NCBI RefSeq assembly: GCF_042466665.1
Contig: NZ_CP162102.1
Location: forward strand, 8,765,473 to 8,829,472
Reading direction: 5' to 3'
Origin: Peterkaempfera podocarpi
GTDB taxonomy: Bacteria > Actinomycetota > Actinomycetes > Streptomycetales > Streptomycetaceae
DNA: 64,000 bases
The translations under genes and the position numbers were made by a program. Below the pieces are notes generated by a model, which was given only the letters and a program-made list of their open reading frames with translations, was not told the origin of the DNA and did not search any database. Position 1 is the first letter of the stretch; each line of letters opens with the position of its first letter. This document shows, piece after piece, positions 1 to 8,834 of this stretch.

Positions 1-67
1 CGTCCCGACGCGTGAGGCCGTCAGTGGGGCTTTCGATGATCAACCGGTCTCCGATGCTGGCCTTCAT
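1..67 (-). CDS. DUF1918 domain protein, N-terminal fragment at window edge
   Basis: Only the first 22 residues lie in the window. They read MKASIGDRLIIESP and continue into TDGLTRRD, which matches the start of the small DUF1918 family (typically M-R-A-x-V-G-D-R-(L/I)-V-V-x-G). The start is well supported by an AAGGAGG ribosome site a few bases upstream. Family members are about 60 residues long, have an SH3-like fold and no established function, and often sit beside stress genes in actinobacteria. The neighbours here (CBS, Hsp20 and universal stress proteins) fit that. The rest of the gene runs off the left edge. Confidence 0.75.
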   Translation of the reverse strand, partial: MKASIGDRLIIESPTDGLTRRD

Positions 68-96
68 CGCGTTCGCCTCCTTGGGGGCATGCTAAG

Positions 97-685
97 TCAG
101 TCGGGCTCCAGATAGGAGCGGCGGAAGGGTGCGGCCTGGCCGACGCCGTACGGTCGCACGGCGGCCACTGCCCGGGACGCCGCACGCTCCAGCGTCCCGC
201 TGGTGTCCACCACGGTGGCTTCCGACCAGGGTTCGGACCGTGCTCTGACGGCCAGAGCATCGGCGACGGCCGAGTCGGCGTCGGACAAGGTGTCGTCCCG
301 GGTGACCAACCGGGCTGCAGCCAGCTCAGGCGGAACTTCGCAGTGCACCTCGGCCAGGTCGGCGGTGCAGCGCTGCGCCGTCAGCCGTGCGGCCCGTCGA
401 TGCTCGGCTGCGGTCCAGGTGGCGTCCAGCACCACGGACTCGCCCATGTCCAGCAGGGCCGCGGCACGTGTCAGCAGCGTGTCATACGTACGCCCGGTCC
501 ACTCGGCCGGGTAGAGGCCCTGCTCGAAGGGCGCGGGAGCGTGGTGGCCCGGGGGGGCAGCCCGGCCAGTTCCATTCGTACTTGTAGGCCCGGTCCGCAG
601 CGAAGAACACAGCAGCGGTGTGGGTTTCGCGGACCTCTGCTTCCCAGTGACCTGTCACTGCCGGTGCGCCGTCATGGACGGGCAT
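97..685 (-). pseudogene. Bifunctional aminoglycoside phosphotransferase/ATP-binding kinase, internally deleted
   Basis: The 5' end (ATG at 685, preceded by GGGAAAGGGGAG) encodes a typical start for this family: a short leader, then VRETHTAAVFFAADRAYK. The 3' part lies in a different frame and encodes the C-terminal kinase segment: GLYPAEWTGRTYDTLL, then GESVVLDATWTAAEHR, ending at 97. The middle of the protein, including the phosphotransferase core and the P-loop, is missing, and the join changes frame. Intact relatives are about 500 residues, so most of the gene is gone. Rv2004c of Mycobacterium, a dormancy-regulon gene, is a comparable intact protein. It is non-functional as it stands; only the exact deletion point is uncertain. 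Confidence 0.75.
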
Positions 686-841
686 GATCACTCCCCTTTC
701 CCTCCGCAGCAGCGGTACCCGCTCATCGGCAACGCCGCTGCGGGGTCGCGGCGTTGTTGTGCTCGTGGACGCCGTTCCCGGGTTGCCCTCCGCGAGCTGC
801 ATCACGTGCCGCGCATCCGCTGAGCCGACGACGCGGCGCCC

Positions 842-1336
842 TCAGAGCCCGTGCAGCTCGCCCCCGGTTCCTCGCGCCGCAACCAGACCGGCCAGGTCGG
901 TGTCGGTCACGATGCCGTGTACGGTCCCATCCCCGTCCACGACCGGCAGGGCCTCCAGGCGCCGCCACCACATCACCTGTGCCGCGCGGTCGACGGCGCA
1001 GTCGGGCGTGACGCTTTCGCAGGCGTCGACCACGTCGCGTACCGGCCGCAGCCGCAGCGCCACGGGGTCCGCGGGCCAGGCCAGAGCAACGCCGCGGTCA
1101 CTCACCGTGCCCGCGTACCGATCGCGCTCGTCGACGACGACCAGATGCCGCAGCTCCTCGGTGACGAACACCGTGAGTGCCTGCCACAGCGTGTCGGTGC
1201 AATGGACGGTGCGGACGGGCATGCTCATCACCTCGGCGACCGCCACCGATTCCAACGGGCGTCCGCGCGTGGCGCGGAACCGGTTCCATGCTTCACGAAG
1301 ATCCCGGGTGCCATCCCTGCCGGCCACGCCCACCAT
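842..1336 (-). CDS. Two-CBS-domain protein
   Basis: The 164-residue protein consists of two cystathionine-beta-synthase (CBS) modules. The first begins near residue 34 (VAEVMSMPVRTVHCTDTLWQ) and ends with LVVVDERDRYAGTVSD. The second covers about residues 98-155, with LPVVDGDGTVHGIVTD. Tandem CBS pairs (Bateman modules) bind adenine nucleotides and usually act as energy sensors; the ligand here is unknown. There is no fused enzyme domain. The ATG at 1336 follows a GGAGGGAAAG site. The position beside Hsp20 and universal stress proteins resembles the dormancy genes of mycobacteria (Hrp1-type proteins), so a cytoplasmic stress role is inferred. Confidence 0.85.
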   Translation of the reverse strand: MVGVAGRDGTRDLREAWNRFRATRGRPLESVAVAEVMSMPVRTVHCTDTLWQALTVFVTEELRHLVVVDERDRYAGTVSDRGVALAWPADPVALRLRPVRDVVDACESVTPDCAVDRAAQVMWWRRLEALPVVDGDGTVHGIVTDTDLAGLVAARGTGGELHGL

Positions 1337-1507
1337 GCGCTTTCCCTCCGTATGGGGAGCGAGGGCGGCGCCGTCGCCGCCATCGACGACGGAGGCACTG
1401 TCACCGGCCTCGCTCTCGGCTTGGGCGGGCCCGCACGTCGCCGCTTTGAGGGGACGTCCGCACCCGCCGTGGGGGTGCCCGCGGATGGGACGCCGTGTCG
1501 GGGACGG

Positions 1508-1939
1508 TCAGTCCTTGTGTTGGGTCACCTCGATACGGCGTGGTGACGGGGTCTCCTGTCCCATTCCGATGCTGACGGTGAGGATCCCGGCCGAGTACTC
1601 GGCCTGGATGTCGTCCTCCCTGGCACCCGCCGGCAGCGTCACGGTGCGGCTCAGGGAGCCGTAGCGGAACTCGGAGCGGTCCTTGTCCCGGCTCTCCTCG
1701 GCACGCTCCGCTCTCACGGTCAGCATGCCCTCCTGCACGGTGACCTCCAGATCCTTTCCAGGATCAATACCGGGGATCTCGGCCTTGACGACATAGCGAT
1801 CGTTCTCCGGATACTGTTCGATCCGCAAAGTGGCCAGATCCGGCAGGCCGGGCCAGCCGGGCCGGGAAGCCAGCGACTCGAACCAGTCGGGCAGTTCCGG
1901 GAACAGAGAGTGTGCGTGCCTCCGTGCTGGAGTAGCCAT
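1508..1939 (-). CDS. Hsp20/alpha-crystallin small heat shock protein
   Basis: A 143-residue small heat shock protein. The alpha-crystallin domain spans about residues 40-130: RYVVKAEIPGIDP, then LEVTVQEGMLTVRAER, then EFRYGSLSRTVTLPAGA, and finally AEYSAGILTVSI, the usual terminal G-x-L motif. Small Hsps hold unfolded proteins without using ATP and form oligomers. The start at 1939 was preferred over the longer open frame because GGAGGTG lies a few bases upstream and homologues start with a similar short basic leader. It lies between the CBS gene and a universal stress gene on the same strand and is probably part of the same stress response. Confidence 0.92.
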   Translation of the reverse strand: MATPARRHAHSLFPELPDWFESLASRPGWPGLPDLATLRIEQYPENDRYVVKAEIPGIDPGKDLEVTVQEGMLTVRAERAEESRDKDRSEFRYGSLSRTVTLPAGAREDDIQAEYSAGILTVSIGMGQETPSPRRIEVTQHKD

Positions 1940-2167
1940 AACGGCACCTCCGGGGGTGGGGCGACCCGATTTGGCCCTTCCCAGTCTGCGCTGCCGTGGC
2001 ACCCCGCGCCACACATCGGCCGATACTCCGCGACGGGTCCTGTGGAGCCGCTCCTCGGGGCGGGACGGGGGACGGCTCGATCTCCTCGAACCGCGACATG
2101 TCGCATCACCGTGGCGCCGGGAATCCCACCGGAATGCGCCCCGGGCGGGCCAGGACCTCCGGCAGGC

Positions 2168-3034
2168 TCACGGGTGGGGCACGACCGCAACGGGACAAGG
2201 GGCGTGGTGCAGCACCGCATGGTTGACCGGGCCCAGCTGCAGTCCAGGGCCAGGTCGACGGCGCGCACCGACCACGAGCAGATCCGCTTCGGCTGCTGAC
2301 TCCACGAGAGCGGAATGAGCCAGACCCCAGCGCGGGGTCAGATGCAGGGGAACCCGAGGGTGCGTTGCTGCCGCCTGGGAAGTGGCGCTCCTCAGGGCGC
2401 TCCCGGCCTGGACGTAGTAGGCGTCAGCCATCGCGCTCTGCCCCGGCCCGTAGGCGAGGAAGGGGTCCGGGGGCGCATGCCAGGCGTGTACGGCCTCCAG
2501 GCGGGCACCCCAGCGCTCGGCGTACTCGAAGGCGAAGGAAGCAGCCGGGCCCGACGCTTCGGCGTCGCTGACGCCCAGCACGATCCGCCCATGGTGCCGC
2601 TCCACGGCATCGCCGGCCCCGCGCACCACGACCACCGGACAGGCGGCCCGGGCAGCTACCTGCAGTCCTACCGAGCCCAGCAGCAACCCCGTGAAGCCAC
2701 CGTGCCCGCGGTTGCCCACCACCAGCAACGATGCCGAGGAAGCGGCCTCCAGCAGGGCGGGGGCCGGTGCGTTCGGCACTACCTCCACCTGAGCTTGGAC
2801 ATCCGGCCAACGGGCCGTGACCCTGTCCATGGCGACCGCGACCAAGTCGGCGACGGCCTTGCGGGCCTGCGCCAGATCGGGGTTGTCCGAGGAGTCCGGC
2901 TCGTACCGGTCCCACAACGACGTGTGGACCAGGCGCAGTGGCGCACCACGCGAGGCAGCTTCGGCCGCGGCCCAGTCCAATGCGCGCTCTGCGGGGGCGG
3001 AGCCGTCGATGCCGACAATCACGGGAGACGGCAT
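2168..3034 (-). CDS. Universal stress protein, two USP domains
   Basis: This 288-residue protein is built from two universal stress (UspA) domains. The first starts at PVIVGIDGSAPAERAL and carries a complete nucleotide-binding motif, GNRGHGGFTGLLLGS (G-2x-G-9x-G-S). The second starts near IVLGVSDAEASG and ends in a degenerate version of the motif (VVGARRRPGPGLQLG). ATP binding is therefore expected mainly in the N-terminal domain. The ATG at 3034 follows GGAGGGG. It is one of three USP genes in the first 7.2 kb. Actinobacterial tandem-USP proteins are linked to hypoxia and dormancy. That is family knowledge and has not been shown for this protein. Confidence 0.92.
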   Translation of the reverse strand: MPSPVIVGIDGSAPAERALDWAAAEAASRGAPLRLVHTSLWDRYEPDSSDNPDLAQARKAVADLVAVAMDRVTARWPDVQAQVEVVPNAPAPALLEAASSASLLVVGNRGHGGFTGLLLGSVGLQVAARAACPVVVVRGAGDAVERHHGRIVLGVSDAEASGPAASFAFEYAERWGARLEAVHAWHAPPDPFLAYGPGQSAMADAYYVQAGSALRSATSQAAATHPRVPLHLTPRWGLAHSALVESAAEADLLVVGARRRPGPGLQLGPVNHAVLHHAPCPVAVVPHP

Positions 3035-3188
3035 GGTCCCCTCCGTTCGGGCAGATCCAGCTGACCCACGCGCGGATGGGGTAGCAGCGACCCTCGACGG
3101 TGCCCTTTCCCACACGGAATACACCAGCGGACGCCCTCCAGTGCGTGGACTTGCGACCGCTGCCAGCACGGCCGTCCCGGCACCTCTT

Positions 3189-4145
3189 TCACGGCGTTCG
3201 CTCGGGACATGCGCGGTATCCGGGAACGCGGACGCCGAGGACCGCCATGTCGTCGTGGCCGTCACTCGGACGCCGGCCCACAAGGGTCCGGCAGAGCTCG
3301 TCCAGGGGGTCGCGGGCGTGGACCGCGGACAGGGCCCCCAGCGTGTCCAGGCCCACGTCGATGGATCGGCGGGGATGCTCGACCAGACCGTCGGTGAACA
3401 GCACAAGGGTGGCATCGGCCGACAGGGCGCGGTGATGGTCTGGACGGGCCTCCTCGGCGTCGACCCCGAGGGGGATCCCCGGTTCGGCGTGGAGGTAGCG
3501 GGTGCGGCTGTCGGCTTTGACCACGAGGGGCGGCATGTGGCCGGCGGTCGACCAGCGCAGCGTCCAGCCTCGGTCGTCGAAGGGCCGGTCGTCCCGGCGG
3601 TCGCAGAGATACAGGTTGCCGAAGAGCTGTCCGCGCACGGTGATGGCCACCCCCGGCAGAGTGCGCATTCTCGGGTGCCCTTCGGGGAAGCCGACGGATT
3701 CCGGGTGGCGCGGGATGGCATCGACACGCAGCGGCTCCGGGTGTCGGACCAGGTGGCCCCAGCAGGCCGCGTCCGTGAGGGAACTCCACCTCGGCGAGGT
3801 CGGCCCGCTGGTGGTCGGTGAGTCCGAGGGGGATGAGCTCGGAGGGGCCAGTACGGGCTTCGTCGAGCAGCCCCAGTGCCCCGTAGCGGCAGCAGGTCAG
3901 TTCCATGGCTGCGGTCGCGATCCGGTTCAGGGTGTCCGGCAGCTCCACTTCCCAGCTGATGGCGCGGACCGCGTCCAGCAGAGACTCCATTCGGGCCTGC
4001 CCGCAGGTCAGCTGTTCGACCTCTTCCGCGATCCGCGCCACCGCGTCGTAGAGCGGAGACTTCCGTACCGGCGCCTGCGGACCGGCGGGCGCTCTTGGTC
4101 GTGCGCACTCATCGCAACCGTCTTCCTGTGCGCCGGTCACGGCCG
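3189..4145 (-). pseudogene. GAF-PP2C (SpoIIE-type) phosphatase, frameshifted and internally deleted
   Basis: The 5' part encodes the start of a GAF sensor (LLDAVRAISWEVELPDTLNR, then MELTCCRYGALGLLDE, to FPHGRGLLG near 3770). The GAF continuation, HLVRHPEPLRVDAIPRHPES to LFGNLYLCDRRDD, is in another frame. It runs straight into the end of a PP2C/SpoIIE phosphatase: LRWSTAGHMPPLVV, VLFTDGLVEHP and DDMAVLGVR. The N-terminal half of the phosphatase and the end of the GAF domain are absent. Homologues are anti-sigma-factor-antagonist phosphatases of about 500 residues or more. At least one frameshift and one deletion make this a relic. The true start is uncertain (a GTG near 4139 or an ATG near 4111). 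Confidence 0.75.
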
Positions 4146-4748
4146 GCCAGTGACAGCATGCGCCGCGCCTCGTCCACCATAGAAGAGGCGAGGGCTCCGG
4201 GCGCACGGGTGGTGAGTGGCGGACGCCTTGGCCTGCGGCCGCTGTACGAGGCTGCGAAGGCCTGCTGCCGGCCTCGCGTTCACCGTGGAGTCCTCGGGAT
4301 CCCGGCTGGACGGCTCGGAGGGGCGGCGCCGGTGCCCGACGTCCGCGACACCTGTGCGTGGCGGACTGCGGCTGGTCGTGGGACGGGACGGGGGGACATG
4401 GCCGACGGTGCAAGCGTCCGCCCTGCATCTCTTGCGACGCCGCTTTCTCGGCCTTGATGGGTGCAGCGGTGGTCGATGGTGTCCACTGCCGCCTTTCGGC
4501 GCACTGTGTCTCTTGATCCACTCGTGCCCGGCCCGCGGTGCGTTGATGCTGGAGCATGCGGAGGAGGCGGACCGCATGGTGCACGAGAACGTGTACAGCG
4601 GAGGCGGTCCGGTTCAGCGGGTGATCGGCGGGCCCCGGTGGGGGAAATCGGTGCGGCAGACGCCGCACAGTCAGGAGCGCGGCTGTCCCGCCGGGTCGGC
4701 GGAGGCCGCCCGAGCCGTTGCCGGGAGACCTGGCAGGCAGGAGTACTC
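4146..4748. other. Intergenic stretch, no supported gene
   Basis: About 600 bases between the phosphatase relic and the DUF1540 gene. Open frames exist on both strands, but they read as Arg/Pro/Gly-rich shadow translations with no recognisable domain. No convincing ribosome site was seen apart from the AGGAG that serves the gene at 4749. Confidence 0.5.
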
Positions 4749-5033
4749 ATGGAGATGCCCGTTGTGAGCGAGTGCGGGGTGTCGAGCTGCGCCTACAACC
4801 AGGACAGCGCCTGCCGCGCGCTGGCCATCACGGTCGGGGATGTCGCACACCCGCAATGTGACACGTTCTTCGACACATCGCTCAAGGGCGGCGACCCGTC
4901 AGGGGTCGGCCGGGTGGGTGCCTGCAAGATGTCCGACTGCCGGCACAACGTGGATCTGGAGTGCCAGGCCGGAGCCGTCCGGGTCGGCTTCCTGAGTGAC
5001 GAGGCCGACTGTCTGACGTACTCCGCGCGGTGA
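4749..5033 (+). CDS. DUF1540 domain protein, two Cys-rich repeats
   Basis: A 94-residue protein made of two copies of the DUF1540 motif, each with four cysteines. The first reads SECGVSSCAYNQDSACRA with CDTFF following. The second reads GACKMSDCRHNVDLECQA with DCLTY following. The spacing suggests metal binding, probably zinc or iron; this is an inference, as the family function is not established. The start has AGGAG six bases upstream. It lies at the head of a plus-strand group followed by two universal stress genes, which supports a stress-associated role. Confidence 0.88.
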   Translation: MEMPVVSECGVSSCAYNQDSACRALAITVGDVAHPQCDTFFDTSLKGGDPSGVGRVGACKMSDCRHNVDLECQAGAVRVGFLSDEADCLTYSAR

Positions 5034-5214
5034 ATGCCGGTTCCGCCACAGCCGTCAGTTCTCGGGGGGACCTCCACGTGGCGCGAGCTCGGGCCCATGG
5101 GGCCCACACCGGCGCTGGAGCCGGCCTCCCCGGCCACCGGTCGGCATCGTTCCGGCGGACGCCAGGGAACCGCAGCGGAACGACATTGCGGGCGAATGGC
5201 AACAGGAGGATCTC

Positions 5215-6120
5215 ATGCCGCGAGCCATCGTCGTCGGCCTTGACGCCTCACCCGAGAGTGCGGCCGCGGCCGACTGGGCGGCCGGGGAGGCCGTGCTGCG
5301 CGGCCTGCCGGTGGAACTGGTCCAGGGCTGGCCGAGGCCGCCCTTCGGCGGTCCCCACCAGGTCGAGGTGGACTCCGTGAGTGAGCGGTGGGGCAGGCGG
5401 GTGCTGGACAGGATGGAGCTCGAACTACGCACGCGCCATGACGGTGTGGAGGTCACCGCGCTGCAGGTTCCCCGGCCGCCCGTCGATGTACTGTCGGCAG
5501 CCAGCCACGACGCCGTCATGCTGGTGCTGGGCTCACGTGCCCTGGGCGCCGTCCGAGGCTCCATCCTCGGGTCCGTCAGTCAGGCCGTGCTGGTCCGGGC
5601 TGCTTGCCCGGTCGTGCTCGTGAGGTCAGAGCACCGGGCATCTGCCGAGCACGTCCCGGACGACGCAGGACTGCCCTCGGTGCGGACGTCCTTCCGGCCC
5701 GTCGTCCTGGGCCTGGACATCCGCCGGGCCTGCGACGACGTGCTGGCGTTCGCCTTCGAGGAGGCAGCTCTGCGCTCCGCGCCGCTGCACGTCGCCCATG
5801 CGGGGCATCCCTCGGTCGGCCTTGGCTATGCGGCACCTCCGCTCAGCGCCGCCTCCACGACGCAGTTCATTGCCGAGGAAGAGCACCGGGCCGCTGCGAC
5901 GCTGCGCCCCTGGCGCGAGAAGTATCCCCAAGTGGAGACCGACCAGAGGGTGATCGTCGGCAGTGCGGCGCGGTTCCTGGTCGAGGCCGTGCCTGCTGCC
6001 GGGCTCATGGTGGTGGGACGCCGCATCCGCGAGCCGGCGATCTGTTTCCACATCGGTCCGGTCTGCCATGCGGTGATCCACCACGCCGCCTGCCCGGTCG
6101 CGGTGGTGCCCTATCGCTGA
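5215..6120 (+). CDS. Universal stress protein, two USP domains
   Basis: A 301-residue tandem UspA protein. Domain 1 begins PRAIVVGLDASPESAAAADW and ends with LVLGSRALGAVRGSILGSVS. That copy of the nucleotide motif has lost its second glycine (G-S-R-A rather than G-x-x-G). Domain 2 begins at FRPVVLGLDIRRACDDVL and ends VVGRRIREPAICFHIGPV, also degenerate. ATP binding is therefore doubtful. CAACAGGAGGATCTC just upstream gives a strong ribosome site for the ATG at 5215. It lies between the DUF1540 gene and a third USP gene on the same strand, about 160 bases upstream of the latter. Confidence 0.92.
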   Translation: MPRAIVVGLDASPESAAAADWAAGEAVLRGLPVELVQGWPRPPFGGPHQVEVDSVSERWGRRVLDRMELELRTRHDGVEVTALQVPRPPVDVLSAASHDAVMLVLGSRALGAVRGSILGSVSQAVLVRAACPVVLVRSEHRASAEHVPDDAGLPSVRTSFRPVVLGLDIRRACDDVLAFAFEEAALRSAPLHVAHAGHPSVGLGYAAPPLSAASTTQFIAEEEHRAAATLRPWREKYPQVETDQRVIVGSAARFLVEAVPAAGLMVVGRRIREPAICFHIGPVCHAVIHHAACPVAVVPYR

Positions 6121-6284
6121 GCAGACTGAAGCCATGGCTCCCGGGACACGGCGGTACGTACTCGCCGCCGCAGGCCAGACCGAATGGCCCTGCCGAGCCG
6201 CCCCGAGGACCCTGTTCTGCGCAACGTGGCTGCGGAGCACAGTGGGAGAACAACACCCGCTCCGAAGCGTCACCAGGAGACCAG

Positions 6285-7172
6285 ATGAACACATCCGAGC
6301 CCGGCAGTCCCGTCCCCGGCCGAGTGGTTGTGGGCGTCGACAGTTCACCTGGAGGAGGCCGCGCGCTGCGTTGGGCGGCACACGAGGCCGCACGGCAGGA
6401 CCGCGTACTGCACATCGTGCACGGCGCCGATGTCACCTACGCCGACTACATCGTCGGTGAGGCCGTACGTCTGATCACCGAGGCCGCACGCGTCGTGCTG
6501 GTGGATGCGGCAGAGGAGGTCGGCGAGTATCTCCCCGACCTGCCGGTCACCACCGCGCTGTCCCAAGGGCCGGGATACGAGGCAGTGCTTGAGGCGTCGG
6601 AGCCGAACGATCTCGCCGTCGTCGGTTCCCGGGGAAGAGGAGGCTTCGCAGGGCTGCTGCTGGGATCGGTGAGTCTGAGCGTCGCCGCTCGCGCGTCCTG
6701 CCCGGTAGTCGTCGTACGTGGCAGCCGAGAGGACAGCGCTCCCGCCGGCGAGGTCGTGGCCGGACTGCGCGACGAGCAGGACATTCCGGCCGTGCGCTTC
6801 GCGGCGGGTATCGCCCGGTGCCACCGGGCGGGACTCCGGATCGTCCGCGTGTGGCGCCTTTTCGATCAGGCCGGGGCCTCGATCCCCATGTTCGACGAGA
6901 TGGCTGCGACCAGGGAGGCCGAAGCAAAGGCGTTCGCCGGGCTTGTCGACAGGGTGCGGCGGGAGTTTCCCGGCCTACCGGTCACCGACGAGTTCGTGGA
7001 GGGCTCGTCTCCGGCCGGAACACTTGTCCACGCCGCCGCCCGCGCCGGACTGCTCGTTGTCGGTGCGCGCCGTCCCCACAGCCGTGTGGGGCTCAGGATC
7101 GGCCGGGTGACGCACGCGGTCCTGCACCATGCGGACTGCCCCGTAGTGGTCGTCCCCAGACCCGCGGGGTGA
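6285..7172 (+). CDS. Universal stress protein, two USP domains
   Basis: A 295-residue tandem UspA protein. Domain 1 (from RVVVGVDSSPGGGRALRWAA) has a complete G-2x-G-9x-G-S loop, GSRGRGGFAGLLLGS. Domain 2 (from EVVAGLRDEQDIPAVRFAA) ends with VVGARRPHSRVGLRIGRV, which lacks the canonical glycines. The ATG at 6285 follows CACCAGGAGACC. The frame is open far upstream, but the upstream part overlaps the previous USP gene and has no USP start. It is the last intact member of the stress cluster; downstream the sequence becomes transposon and gene debris. Confidence 0.92.
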   Translation: MNTSEPGSPVPGRVVVGVDSSPGGGRALRWAAHEAARQDRVLHIVHGADVTYADYIVGEAVRLITEAARVVLVDAAEEVGEYLPDLPVTTALSQGPGYEAVLEASEPNDLAVVGSRGRGGFAGLLLGSVSLSVAARASCPVVVVRGSREDSAPAGEVVAGLRDEQDIPAVRFAAGIARCHRAGLRIVRVWRLFDQAGASIPMFDEMAATREAEAKAFAGLVDRVRREFPGLPVTDEFVEGSSPAGTLVHAAARAGLLVVGARRPHSRVGLRIGRVTHAVLHHADCPVVVVPRPAG

Positions 7173-7227
7173 GCGCGCCTGTTGTCTAGGAAACATCAGC
7201 GGCTGGTGTTTTTCCTCGGCCGACCAC

Positions 7228-7587
7228 GTGGAGGGCTGCTATGAGTTGCTCGGGCGCTACGACCCGCTGGCGGACCCGCAGCAGGGTACGGCTCTTGGCC
7301 GTGCAGTGCCGTGGCGCGACATGCACGGCAACTCCCATTCGGTGACCATCTGGAGCGGCCGAGACGACCGCGGCACAGAACGCATCTGTGCCACCTGGCT
7401 GTTCTGCATGTCGGGAGCGGTTGCCGATTCCTGGAAGTCGACGATGGTCGGGCGGGACGTGTTCACCCGGGACGGACACAAGCTCGAAGTGGAAGAATCC
7501 GGGCAGAGACCGTGCAGTCGCGCCGCCACGCCGTTGCGGCGCTACCGACTGACCGGGACCGGTGCGGCTTCGAGCGGCGATCGCTGA
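7228..7587 (+). CDS. Hypothetical protein, possibly broken at its 3' end
   Basis: A GTG-initiated frame of 119 residues. The first 95 or so have balanced composition, with stretches such as WRDMHGNSHSVTIWSGRDD and ICATWLFCMSGAVADSWKS. Third positions are G/C-biased as in real genes of this DNA. The last 20 residues are low-complexity and run toward IS3 debris, so the original C-terminus may have been replaced. I do not recognise a family. There is no strong ribosome site; GTGGAGG overlaps the start. It could be an orphan fragment. Confidence 0.4.
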   Translation: MEGCYELLGRYDPLADPQQGTALGRAVPWRDMHGNSHSVTIWSGRDDRGTERICATWLFCMSGAVADSWKSTMVGRDVFTRDGHKLEVEESGQRPCSRAATPLRRYRLTGTGAASSGDR

Positions 7588-7684
7588 GAACCGGGTTCGG
7601 CTGGATCATGTCAGGTTACCCCCGAGATGGAAAAGCCCTGTCCGGGACGTCGTGCCATGGTCCCGAGGGGGTGGTCCGACCGAG

Positions 7685-7791
7685 GGCAAGCGCAAGGCCG
7701 CCCGTGACCTGATCGGCCGACACTTCGACGCCGTCGCCCGGAACCTGCTCTGGGTCGGCGACATGACCGAGATCGACACCGGGGAGGGCGG
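7685..7791 (+). pseudogene. IS3-family transposase (orfB) fragment
   Basis: About 35 codons resemble the segment just before the integrase core of IS3 orfB: RKAARDLIGRHFDAVARNLL followed by WVGDMTEIDTGEG. In intact proteins this is the R-D-F-x-A-x-x-P-N-x-x-W-V-G-D-(M/I)-T motif containing the first catalytic Asp. Nothing upstream or downstream continues the protein. It is a small relic beside other debris. Confidence 0.65.
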
Positions 7792-7859
7792 CCCAGCGGC
7801 GCGGATGGGGGTGCGGGGTTTTCTCGGACATGGGGATGGGGTTTCTCGTGGTGGCGGGG

Positions 7860-7935
7860 TTCTGCGGAGGGGGTTCTGCGGAGGGGGGTTCTGCGGAGGG
7901 GGAGTTCTGCGGAGGGGGGTTCTGCGGAGGGGGAG
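7860..7935. repeat. Five-unit G-rich tandem repeat, 14-16 bp per unit
   Basis: Five head-to-tail copies of TTCTGCGGAGGGGG differ only in the number of trailing G residues or a final AG. Unit lengths are 14, 15, 16, 15 and 16. The array ends one base from the stop codon of the truncated oxidoreductase on the minus strand. The length variation in the G run suggests replication slippage. Confidence 0.9.
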
Positions 7936-7936
7936 T

Positions 7937-8380
7937 TCAGAACTGAAGGACGAGGCGGCCGCGGGTGCCGCCGGCTTCCAACAGCCGGTGGGCCTGGGGG
8001 GCGTGTTCGGCGGGGAAGGTGCGGGCGACGCGCAAGGTGAGTCGGCCTGCTTCGGTGTGGGCGCGCAGACGGTCCAGGCGGCTGCGGTCGCCCAGGTAGT
8101 CCGGGACGAAGGCCATGAGTGTGCGCAGGGAGCGGCGCCGCAGTTCGGTGGGGCTGAGGGCGTGGGGGCCCTCGTCGAGGAGGGCGACGATGGTGCCGCC
8201 GTCGCGGACGGCCGGGGCCGATGCTGCGGATCCGATGGCAGCGGCGTCCACCAGTGCGTCCACGCCGCCCGGCAGGGCATGGAGAATGCGGCGGGCGACG
8301 CCGGGACCCCGGGGGACCACGATGTCCGCTCCCAGTGAGCGCACGAGTTCCTCGTCGGTGGGCGAGGCGTCAACCTCCAC
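7937..8380 (-). pseudogene. Zinc-type NADP-dependent alcohol dehydrogenase/quinone oxidoreductase, 5'-truncated
   Basis: The 147-codon frame is the C-terminal part of a medium-chain dehydrogenase/quinone reductase. It enters in the Rossmann fold (VDASPTDEELVRSLGADIVV), continues with GGVDALVDAAAIG and VRDGGTIVALLDEG, and ends with the usual AHRLLEAGGTRGRLVLQF. The catalytic N-terminal domain and the G-x-G-x-x-G loop are missing; intact homologues are about 300-330 residues. The frame stays open a few codons upstream of 8380 without a plausible start. The upstream neighbour is an ISL3-type transposase fragment, so truncation by insertion or rearrangement is likely. Confidence 0.8.
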
Positions 8381-8439
8381 TAGCCAGCCTGTACCTGGTT
8401 CCGTTGCGCCGCTTCCTCACCTTCCGAGACGTGTCGGAC

Positions 8440-8830
8440 ATGCCGCCGCTGCGGCCCAGCCCCGATCGTCCAACGTTCGCCGGCGCATTGCCGCAGAGAA
8501 GGGCCTTACCGGGCGGGCGAGACATTGCCCCGGGCGGGCTAGGCGTTCCGGGGTGGTGATGGGCCGGTCGCTTTCGGCGCGGCTATGGGCGACATAGTGG
8601 TAGAGGAGATTGAGGTTGCCGGCGTAGCCCTGTCCCTCGATCTCCCGGAACAGCTGCTTTACGCGGACAGTAGGGTCGGCTGCTCGACGTTCACGCAGGT
8701 GGTCGCGGTTGGAGTCGACCAGGCTGGCCAGGTAGTGCGGTGCGCGGCGCAGGGTCTCGGTTAGCGTCGAGACGGTGGGCGGCCGCGAGGGCCTCACGAG
8801 TTCGCCCGAGCAAGCGCCAGTGGTTGATGG
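8440..8830 (-). pseudogene. ISL3-family-like transposase fragment
   Basis: A fragment of a transposase in which DHLRERRAADPTVRVKQLFR, then EGQGYAGNLNLLYHYVAHSR and AESDRPITTPERLAR, can be read. This is the internal segment of ISL3-type transposases that precedes the C-terminal catalytic region. No start, C-terminus or terminal repeats are visible. A separate ISL3 C-terminal fragment lies at 33380-33700 on the same strand. Confidence 0.6.
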
Positions 8831-8834
8831 GAAG

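Noticed and set aside
684..1664. Long plus-strand open frame of 326 codons
   Set aside because: It runs opposite the CBS gene and is Arg/Ser/Thr-rich with no domain; it is a GC-driven shadow.
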